Below are positions 55,199 through 64,000 of a DNA stretch of 64,000 bases, in pieces (the stretch's first letter is position 1; each line of letters begins with the position of its first letter). The stretch is taken from assembly GCF_954871325.1 (NCBI RefSeq), contig NC_088778.1, positions 20,569,120-20,633,119 of the forward strand. The letters are read 5' to 3'. Under the pieces are notes generated by a model. The model saw only the letters and a list, made by a program, of their open reading frames with translations. It did no database searches and had not been told where the DNA came from. Source of the DNA: Gordionus sp. m RMFG-2023. Taxonomy: Eukaryota; Nematomorpha; Gordioida; Chordodea; Parachordodidae. The position numbers were made by a program, and so were the translations under genes.

Positions 55199-57099
55199 CC
55201 TTCCATTTTCCAAGCTTCATTTTTTATCCCCTATCCTTTCCCGTAAATTATATTTCTACAATTTTTCACCTTTATTTATTTTACCTTTTTAAAAAATTAA
55301 TTATTTGCTAATATATTTTGACATCATATCAGTAAATATTCAAATAAAGTAAATTTTTTATCGTAGTAAAATATTATAAATCTTTTTAACGTTATAAAAA
55401 ATATATTAATTATTTTAAGGAAGTAATTTTATTTTTTTTAGCATAGTATAAAGATTATATTAAGTTTATCTAAGAATTTTGTAAAAAAAATTTTAAGGGC
55501 AATGCTTCCCTTGCTTCTATGGACGCTTCGTCCCTGATATACATTAATATAAAAGCATGGTAATAATTTATCAGACAAGTTTAAGAAATTTATTTATAAA
55601 AAGTAAGTAGACATATAGTTGATATTTCTCTATTATATAGAATTAGTTACAAAATACTAGGTAAAATTCCACTTTTATAAACATATTTGACAGTTAGAGA
55701 ATATATTACAGTTAATATTTTAACAAATTTTACTTATCAATGCTCTTGATAATAAATATAGCAACAATTTGCATTCAATTATTTAACGCCATCTATTTAT
55801 TATAAATAAAAAAATGATATTAATAATTAATCTTCATATTATTCATCCCACAATATCTTTAAAAGATCTTGCTGATGTCCTTATCAATATTTTATAGTTT
55901 TCTGTAAAATATATAATTCGTTATATTGGTAAAAATTACTTGATTGTCATAATTGATAAAATTAGATATACTGTAAATCTATGACATATCACTGTTTGTA
56001 TTGTGCTTTAATTTTTTTATTTAATTTATGATTTAATTTTATCAATAGTTTTATAAATTTTACTTTTATTAAGATAAATAAATTAAAATTACTCACTTTA
56101 TAAAAAATTATATTTGATATATTATATTATTTAGTAATTTTATGGATCTATTATTAATAGTTATAATACATTTCACTTTTGTCTTAAGACTTATCTTTGG
56201 CTTATATTCCATTTCTTAAAAAACATTTTTGGTTCACTTTTTTTATATACAAATGCTTTTTTCCAAAAATGTATAAATTATGATGAATAGTTTTATAAAA
56301 AAATATAAACTTTTACATTCTTTCTTTCAAATTATTGTTTAAGATATATGCATACATTTTTGGGGGTCAGGGAGTAGAGGGGAGACTAAGGGGGATATTT
56401 TTTATTAGCTTAAAATGATATTCACAAAAAGTGATAAATTTATGTTGGGGGAAGGGAATTTCTCCTTGATCCTAATAGTTCTCAAATAATTTTTTATTTC
56501 ATAAATATATAACTATTATCATATTGTCACATGATCTAAAAAGAACAAAGATAATAAAATGTTATATATCTCATATTCGAAATCAATTGAAAAACCTCCA
56601 TAAATGTCAATTATATATAAACAGATACAACAATGATTATTACTTAGAATTTGATAATAAATGTAACAAGTGTTTAATATGCGTGTATGAAATTCTTAAA
56701 AAATACAATATGCACACAAGTGTATACACTAATTTATTTTTGGCTAATGTAAAAATTATATATTTTCTTAATTCTTTATCTATTTACAATATGATCGATT
56801 CCTGATTTTATAAGTGCAGAAATTTTATTCTTTATGCAATATTGTATAATTGCAATAATTTTATGTGTAATTATTTGATTTTATATATTGAGTATGTATT
56901 AATTTATATTTAACATGTGATGTATGATTTGATTTTCTAGTGCAATATCATTGTAAATCTAATATAAAATATATATGATTATCGTGTCATACTATTATTT
57001 TTTTTTATTTTAAATGTAAAACGTTTGAACTTATTTCCAAAATAAGAAATTATATAAATCATGTAATTTGAAAAAGCCATTTAAGGGAGCCTGGCCGAA

Positions 57100-60000
57100 G
57101 TCCAAGCAAAAGGGAGTTTCGAAACTCTTTTTTGAGAGTTGTATTTCCATTATGTTCTGCATTGTCCAAAACTTCAATCATTGTTATGGGTATTTCCTTA
57201 GCTTGTACATGAGCATCCCTCAGTTGGTCGTCATGATTGTTTTTTACAATACCATCTGACTCAACATCATACAATATCGCACTTTTTTGTTTAACCACTT
57301 TCCCTTCATGCCATTCCGCAGTCCTTTCGTGTTCTACCCAAATCCTTTGCTTCTCTTTAAATTCACGGAGCTTAACCTTCCTACTTTATTATATTTTTGT
57401 TTCCATAATGCGTTTTCATTACTTTCCCTCATAGATAATTTCTATCGATCTAACGTGCTCCTGAGTGGCTTTCCAAACATCATTTCGGCAGGTGATTAAC
57501 CGATAGTTGCATTTGGAGTATTTCGGTGAGTAATTTAAACATTCGTTAAATTTAAATTGTCTGAAGTCCCACCCCTACTTTCAGCATAGAAACAGCCTCT
57601 TTATCATACGTATATAACTCTCAACCAAACCATTTGATTTGGGGCTATAAGGGTCCGATCTAAAATGTTTTATGTTGTTTTTAAAAAGAAATATTTTGAA
57701 TTCAGAATCCAGTAAACTGAGTATCGTTATCTGAGACAATGTAGCGAGGTAACCCAAATCTAGCGAATTAATTACGCAGATTATTTATTACACTCGCCGA
57801 ATTAATATGTGTTAAAATTGCAGCTTCAACCAATTTGGTAAAAGCGTCTACGCAAATTGACCACTACTTTCCAGATACGGGGCCTGTCAAATTAATGTAT
57901 ATTTGTTCCCAAGATCGTGTAGGAATGTTCCAATTGTATAACGGCACTTCTCTGGCTCCCGGCATTCCGTCCTGACATGCAGCATTTAACGAAATCTTCA
58001 ACATCACGATCAAGATTTGTCCAAAAAACATAGTATCTTCATAATGATTTCATCCCTACTATCCCAGGATGTCTTTGAATAACATTCAAAACCTCCTTCT
58101 TTAGATTATCGGGAATAATTATCCTATCATTATAAAAAAAATAATCCTTCTTCGATTGAAATATTATCTTTAATTAAAATAGATTTTTTTAAAATCTCCG
58201 AATAATTATTTATATTATCAATATACCGATAATTTAATAATTTCTTTCAGAATGATATCATTACTCGTTTCGCTTACAACTTTACTGCGAGTGAAAGATA
58301 AATCTTCTATTAAATTAATTTTTTTTCTGATTTAATTTTCGAATTTTTTTGTAACTTCATTGGTTTTTTCTCTCTCTACCCCCAAACGGGACAGAGCGTC
58401 AGCACACTTGTTTTGATTACCAGGTCTATGAATTATCTCATAGTCGTAATTAATTTGCTTCGTCGCCCATCGTATTGAACTGTTATTTGTTATTTTATTT
58501 AGGTCTTTTTTATCACCTAAGATATATTTTAAAGGTTTATAATCCGTAACAAAAATAAAATGTCTTCCATAAATATATTGATGACACTTCTCTTAGCGAA
58601 CATGATCGCCGAAGCCTACCGATCAATGGTGGCGTAATTCTTTTCAGCCGACGAAAGTGTTCTCGATGCGTAAGCGACTGGCCAGTAAGAAATCGGTGTG
58701 CAATAACAGCTCCTAGTCCATCTTCGGAAGCGTCAAAAGAAATCACGACAGGTCGGCTGAATAAGAAATTATTGTATCTTATTTTGATTATATTTTTAAC
58801 TTTATTAAATATTTTATTTTTTTGAGCTAACCAAAACTAACTAACATTTTTACTCGTCAGTCGGTATAAAGGCGCACAAATAGAATGTAATTTTTTTTAT
58901 ACGACTCATGATAATTCACCATTCCAAGAAACGAACGTAATTCTTTAACATTTGACGGTATTTTACAATTTAATGGCATTAATCTTCTCTTTTGTAGGGA
59001 ATTCCGAATTCGTCAATATAATCTAAATAAGTAACTGACATTTCTCCAATTTTAATTTTATTGGTCGTTGTTGTCAGTCTAGCCTTATCAAATCTTTTTA
59101 ATACTTCTTCTAGATTATGATCAAAATTATTCTCGCCTCCAATTAATTACGTCTTCTAAAAATAATAGGCTTTGCATAGAGCGTTGAAATATTTTAAGAG
59201 CGCTAGTCAACCCAAATGGGATTCTTTAGTAGCGGTAATAACAGACATGAGTCGAAATTACTAAAAGGTCCCTACATTTTGGACTAACTACGAATTGTAG
59301 AAATGCATATCTTAAATCTATCATCGAAAATATTTACCACCCGCGACCCTATTTGCCAGGGTAGTAAATCGTTGTTTATCGCTAAATATTTGTTGATTGT
59401 TAATTGAAAATCTCTTCATATCCGCACGGCACAAGATTTCTTTAAGATATTAACCGTTGCCGTAGCCCAAGTGATTGGAGTTGTTGTTGGATTCACCTTC
59501 TCGATAACGCCTTTATCTAAAAGTCTATCCAACTCAGCTTTAACAATTTGACGCAACAGAAATGGAACTTTCTTGCTGGTAAAGCTATCAGTAATGTGTT
59601 TGGTTGTATGCTGATAACTGCTTGTTAGAGTTTTATTTCTCCTAATTATTTTTTAGAAACTTGAGGAAATTTTGAACCAATAGTTTAAAGTGGAAAAATT
59701 CTATTAATCCGAACTTCTTCCGAAAGTTTTATATTAAATTCTCTAAGAAGGCATTTCAAAAATACGGGCATTCTCACCTTTAACTACCCAAATAGGCAAA
59801 AATTTTGAAATGTTTTTTCTTCAACTTTCACTGTACATTTATCCAGCACTTCAATTTTTATATTAATATATCCCACTAGTTTATACGCATGCGATAGTGA
59901 TGGTTTGCCAATGCGACTCCAGGCAACTTCATCCATTACACTACATGCAGCACAGGTATCGAATTCCATTGTAAACTGTAAACATTCGCATCAATGGTAG

Positions 60001-60600
60001 CTTTGTTAGGAAAGTATGGCTCGAGTTCTACAATCATTCGCTATGTAGTTTGCCTTGCCGCATCGAAATCATATGACTTTCTTTTGTATGAAGTTAGGTT
60101 TAATACTAGATTTATAATTATTAGGAGTATAATTATTATGATTGAATTTTTTGGCATTATAACTATTATTATTATTGAATTTATTAACGTTATTATAACT
60201 ATTATTCCTAAAATACGTGTTTTTGGAACCTTGTGTCGGTTTATGTTTAATGATTTTGTTAACTTCTGCCTGGGTATCCTTTTCCAATGAAGACAGCGCG
60301 ATCGCTAAACAAATGGTATCTTTAAGAGTGATATTGCCTTCGGTATACTTTGACCGAAGTTCTTTATCCAACTCAGCCCTACTCCCAAGATAAAAATATC
60401 TCTTAAAAGTTTATCAACAGGCGATTTAAAGTTACATAATAAGCATATACTTTTTAATTTGATCGAAAAATCTATAATAGTTTCTCCGTCTCTTTTTAAA
60501 GTATAAAAATATTTCGATTTAGGAAAATATTAGAGATATCCTTAAATATTTTCTCCAAACTATCAAGTAAAGTTATATAATTATTAAATAACAAATACAA
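57100..60600 (-). mobile_element. Gypsy-1-like LTR retrotransposon fossil
   Basis: Read on the minus strand from the right: gag (about 60069-60560, ending in an Asn-rich stretch NNNNSYNAKKFNHNN), protease (EFDTCAACSVM, about 59960), reverse transcriptase (about 58930-59660), RNase H (ISFDASEDGLGAVIAH, about 58700-58745), and integrase with its C-terminal part (about 57060-58130). The order is Ty3/Gypsy. The Asn-rich gag resembles that of Gypsy-1 at 32.2-34.9 kb. It is broken at many points; no LTR was found at either end. Confidence 0.75.
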
Positions 60601-60609
60601 TTTATTTAT

Positions 60610-63600
60610 AGTTAATACATTAATGATATTAAGAATATAGATCATGATTATAATTGGTGGTCTTTGTTTGAAAATGTCTATGAGAACAACAATGTAACTG
60701 GAGAAATAATAGAAAGCGAGAATAATGATAAGACTGAGTTACCTAGTGTAGGAGGTAGAGAGGATGTAGTTATCGATTCTTGATAAACTGAGAAATCGAA
60801 CACCAGAATTTTTGCATAGAGAAGAGAATAATTTATCAAGAGTATAAACTTAAAAGAGGTAACACAAGTCGAAATCAATAAATAAATAATAAAAAATAAA
60901 AAATGGAGGAGATTGTTGATAATAATTTCTGCTATGAAATAAATAAAATTTTAAATCAGATGTTTTTAACGAGGCATTATACTTTAAAGGATTTTGAGGT
61001 AGATATAAGATTGAGGAAAATTACCTGTCTAATTTGTGTGGCATGAGAATATTACCTTTTTCTTGGATAAAGGAAATAGATAAAGAGCCAGACAAATGGC
61101 TGAAAGAAGGTATAATAAGGCCAATAGTTCATAGTGTATGAACGAAACCATTGATCCCTATAAGAAAACAGGATAACAGTTTAAGACTATGCATAGATTA
61201 TAGGGTATCGGTAAACTTGGATAATGATTGTGAAATATCTGTTACCTAGAATAGCGCAATTATTGGCTAATTTAAAGAGATCAATAATTTTTTCGAAAAC
61301 ATATTTTTCTAATGTCCACTTATAAATTAGGGCAAATGAGAAAGCAAGTAAGATATTAAATTACTACACATAGAGGTTTGTTTGCATTTTGCAGATTGCC
61401 TTTTAGGTTAAAGATATCAGGCCAAATTTTTCAAAGAACCATAGTGGCTATATTCCAAGGATTAAGTGGAATCATGTATTATTTAGATGACGTTTTGATA
61501 TCAGGTAGAACAGAACAAGAGCAAAATGTGAGATTAATTAAAGTATTAGATATAATTTTAGAAAATGGTCTAAGAGCTAATATGAAAAAAAGTGTTATTG
61601 GAATAAAGGAAATAACGTACTTAGGATAGGTAATAAATGGAAATGAAATTTATCCCATTTCAAAAAATATAGATAAGATTATGAGCATGAGAGCTCCGAG
61701 TAATGAGACGGAATTACAAGCTATTTTAGGAGCTACGAATTATCCTCATCGGTTTATACCAAATTTTGCGGAGATAGCTACATCGTTGTACGTACAAATT
61801 AAAGAAAATATAAGGTTTGAATGGTAAAAAGAACAAGATAGATGCAAGTTTTAAAATACTTTAAATAAAAATGGTAGATAAACATGTTCTGAATTGTTTT
61901 AACGAGGGTTTAGATATTATATTAGCAGTGGATGCATCTAATAAAGGTATAGAAGAAGTCTTATTGCAAACGAAGGATAATGTTGAGAAACCGATCTTAT
62001 TCTTATCTAGACGATTTAATAGCTCTAAAATGGATTATTCATCAATTGAAAAGGAAGTTTTAGCAATTAAGTTTGGCTTAACCAGTGCAAATAATATCTA
62101 ATTGGAAGAAGCTTTTTATTAAACACGAATCACAAGCAGTTAGTTTAATTCTTTAGAAAGAACAATAAAGAACTAATGATTTCACCCATGCTGCAAAAAT
62201 TGTTGTTATTGTAGGTAGCTTCGATTTTGAAATAAGGTTCAGAGCAGGTAGACTAAATTGTTTACCAGATATTTTATCATGGTTGTTTGTTAAGGAAACA
62301 GAAAATGAAGAAATATAATCCAGAATTAGGAGTTTAGAGTGGTTTTGGCAGAAGATGAAGTAAATAATAACAATATAAGATCTTTAAAGGTAGGTACAAG
62401 GGAAAAGCCGATAACTTTGAAGCTAGTCTATAAGATATCCAAGCAAGATGAGGAATTAATGAGAATTAAAGCATGTTTGAAAGGGGATATAGAATGGAAA
62501 AGCGAAGACAAATCGTTCAAAAACGTTAAGAGTGAATTAAACATAGAAGACAATTGTCTAATGAGAGGTTATAGATATACCGATGGTATTAATAAAAGAT
62601 ATTTTAGCAGCGGTGCATGCCGGACATCAAGGCATAGAGAGAATGAAGAATAAGGCATGAGAATATATTTGGTAGCCCAAAATAGCGAAATAGAAGAAGT
62701 GGCTAAGGGTTGTGATATATGTAACATGTGGATTAATGTTCCAGCCAGGGACCCGGAGTGAACCGTAACGAACCTAAACCATTATAAACCGTTATAAATA
62801 TCTGAACCATAAACGTAACCGAACCGATTTAATTGTTTTTTGAAGGAGTAAAAAGAACCTTTATAAAAAACGGTTAAAACGGTTCAAACCGGTTCAGTTT
62901 TTATATTTTAGAAATGGAAATAATTTGAATATCCAGAATTATATAACTTGCTCTTATAGTTACTGGCGGTTCCCGCAGCATAAGTTTCTGTAGAAAGGGC
63001 TTTTTTGGGGCTAAAATTTGTGTTATCGTCGCAACGAACACAAAGGAATACATTTATATTAGAAAATATATTACTTATACGTTCAAATAAATTTAAAAAT
63101 GAGTTATTTTGAATCTTGTATATTTTTTTATATATAATTCATAGATGCTTATAATAAAAATAAATTAGGAGATGGTGTTGCTTCAATAAAAAAAAATTTT
63201 ATAACCGTAATAAACCTTTATTAATTTTTATAATTAGCTGAACCGAACCTTTATAAATTTCTTCTTAAGAACCGTAACCAAAACGTAACCATTATAATTT
63301 TTTATATACAGAACTGTAACTAAACTGAACCGTTATAAATAACGGTTCAGGTCCCTGGTTCCAGCAAGAAACAAAGATAAATGGCCAGTTACGAACATTC
63401 CATGCTAAAGAATACACGTAGATTTTTTAGAATATGAGAAGATAAGATATGTTTAAAATGGATAGATTGTCAGCAGTTGTCAGGTTTATCCAAAAAAGTA
63501 ACTTTGGATATGATAATAGATTTCGTAGGTATATGTATTAATGAAGACTTTAGCTTTTAAAAAAATATTTGGTAAATTTTGTGATAGATGGAAGATTATG

Positions 63601-64000
63601 CATTTATTTTCACCACCATATTACTCAAGGAACAATGGGCAAGTTTAGCGCATGGTAGCGATAGTTAGAAGTTGGTTAAAAAAGGAAAAATATGGTGAAG
63701 GAAAATAGTGGTTATCGTTGTTAGAATATAACAATACGAAGAAGGTCAAAAGGAATATCTCCAGCTAAAATATTTTTAGGAAGAAAAACGAGATCGGAAT
63801 TAGATTTTGAAAAAGAAAAGGTAATATCTTGAGAACAAATAGATATTGAGAAATTTCCAGTAGGATGTCTTGTTTTGGTATTGTTGTTCGATGGGCCTAT
63901 TAAATGGGAGAAAAAATATAGGAAGAAAGTAAATGAGATAGAAATTGAAGGACAGCTAGGTACATGGCCGAAACATGTAAAATAAATACGACCGAGAATA
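60610..64000 (+). mobile_element. Gypsy-2 LTR retrotransposon fossil, pol part, running off the window
   Basis: In order on the plus strand: protease-RT linker (60680-60900), reverse transcriptase (about 61020-61800, with FAFCRLPFRLK and YYLDDVLISG), RNase H (about 61910-62300, with LAVDASNKGIEEVLLQ), and integrase (62600 onward, with the zinc-binding part near 62610-62730 and core to about 63800). A hAT element sits in the integrase at 62746-63357. It is broken at several points. It is the same family as the pieces at 26.1-27.7, 34.9-35.3 and 35.3-42.1 kb. Confidence 0.8.
62746..63357. mobile_element. hAT element with exact target duplication inside Gypsy-2
   Basis: The 612-base element begins cagggacccggagtgaac and ends ..aacggttcaggtccctg. 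It is flanked by gttccagc at 62738-62745 and 63358-63365. 'gaaccg(t)taa' and 'aacggttc' words crowd both ends. Its centre keeps a hAT dimerisation scrap on the plus strand (about 62925-63035: YPELYNLLL, LAVPAASVSVERAFFGAK). It is an internally deleted derivative, too short to encode a transposase. Confidence 0.92.

Larger units (their letters stand above)
54421..55351. repeat. 15-base inverted repeat bracketing the foreign segment
   Basis: tactttatttgaata (54421-54435) and tattcaaataaagta (55337-55351) are perfect inverses on either side of the 93-base copy plus endonuclease ORF. In AT-rich DNA a chance match is possible, but the position at both edges is notable. Confidence 0.5.
51758..55536 (-). 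mobile_element. hAT-D transposon nested in element A copy 3
   Basis: The ends cagtgacgaggtg and ..gacgcttcgtccctg are inverted. Octamers atatgcat (51750-51757) and atatacat (55537-55544) flank it with one difference. The transposase is on the minus strand (51930-53984). The right subterminal region carries three tandem units ending 'aataagcaatattaaatttgcttcc' (54050-54290) and several 'taacgtagtaaaaataatagtaaa' words. A foreign, GC-richer segment sits at 54421-55351. Confidence 0.88.
51500..56469 (-). mobile_element. Element A copy 3, split by hAT-D
   Basis: It begins catatgcgtggccagg at 51500, the element A terminus, and matches A in reverse orientation to 51757 and again from 55537 to about 56469; the far terminus is degraded. 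Flanking octamers tcgtaatg (51492-51499) and tcctaata (56470-56477) agree at six of eight. A GC-rich hairpin region 'ggccttcggcc' lies near 51600. It inserted in the right repeat of element C. Confidence 0.8.
49153..56632 (-). mobile_element. Element C, non-autonomous LTR-type fossil
   Basis: Two direct repeats of about 205-220 bases (49153-49358; and 51442-51499 continued at 56470-56632) bracket 2.1 kb of AT-rich DNA without ORFs. In minus orientation the outer repeat begins tgttgtatctg, a purine tract (aagaaaggggggc) precedes the inner start, and atcat/tcat repeats flank it. These are LTR features; length and lack of coding suit a TRIM/LARD-type element. Its right repeat is split by element A. 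It is a broken fossil; the two repeats differ at many positions, so it is not young. Confidence 0.6.
46130..57097 (+). mobile_element. Element B copy 2, older, split by LTR-like element C
   Basis: The plus strand from about 46140 to 49152 and from 56633 to 57097 is homologous to element B in reverse, including transposase remnants in the same order. The left terminus is missing. The right end stops at about 57097 before the true terminus, against Gypsy sequence. The remnant is much more degraded than the copy at 37143-41656. The intervening 7.5 kb is element C and what it contains. Confidence 0.8.

Noticed and set aside
1-64000. Bacterial or organellar origin of the GC-richer ORFs
   Set aside because: No Shine-Dalgarno, operon layout or bacterial genes; the GC-richer endonuclease ORF belongs to a eukaryotic LINE-type domain.

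Overview
The window is AT-rich, intron-bearing animal DNA dominated by transposable elements. The best clues to the host are a Kunitz-type protease-inhibitor exon pair, a three-exon gene tail with GT..AG introns of 166, 314 and 76 bases, polyadenylation signals, and Asn/Lys/Ile-rich proteins. Together they point to an invertebrate; I cannot fix the phylum from the sequence (an arthropod, or a cnidarian including the parasitic myxozoans, would fit). I see no rRNA or tRNA gene, CRISPR array or bacterial-style operon.

Likely host genes are few: a partial gene with three in-phase exons (2-1309, +), the last two exons of a Kunitz-domain secreted protein (15022-15333, -), and a compact intronless RRM-like gene with a TATA box and poly(A) signal (31850-32223, +). 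A few ORF remnants (4393-4640 -, 21140-21511 -) are unrecognised.

Regions: 0-1.6 kb host gene tail; 1.8-7.1 kb old DNA transposons (Tc1-like scrap, hAT copies); 8.2-12.1 kb a piggyBac-like remnant invaded by two head-to-tail LINE copies; 12.4-15 kb nested hAT elements; 15-15.4 kb Kunitz gene; 15.4-18.2 kb a long-TIR transposon carrying a hAT MITE; 18.8-24.3 kb MITEs and a second hAT-1 copy; 26-31 kb a Gypsy fragment next to a hAT element that carries an inverted duplication of itself; 31.8-35.3 kb RRM gene and Gypsy pieces; 35.3-42.1 kb a Gypsy-2 LTR and gag region split by element A, which is itself split by hAT element B; 42.1-45.7 kb a long-TIR element holding a palindromic MITE; 46.1-57.1 kb a five-deep nest (B copy 2 > LTR-like C > A > hAT D > LINE endonuclease fragment); 57.1-60.6 kb a Gypsy fossil on the minus strand; 60.6-64 kb a Gypsy-2 fossil on the plus strand, split by a hAT element.

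Several insertions are bounded exactly by target-site duplications that I could read: eight bases for the hAT-like elements, about four or five for the LTR-like one. These allow the order of events to be reconstructed. The most unusual item is a GC-richer, intact 219-codon ORF for a restriction-like endonuclease domain of a non-LTR retrotransposon. It lies inside a hAT transposon, next to a perfect 93-base copy of part of that transposon's own transposase gene, and is bracketed by a 15-base inverted repeat.
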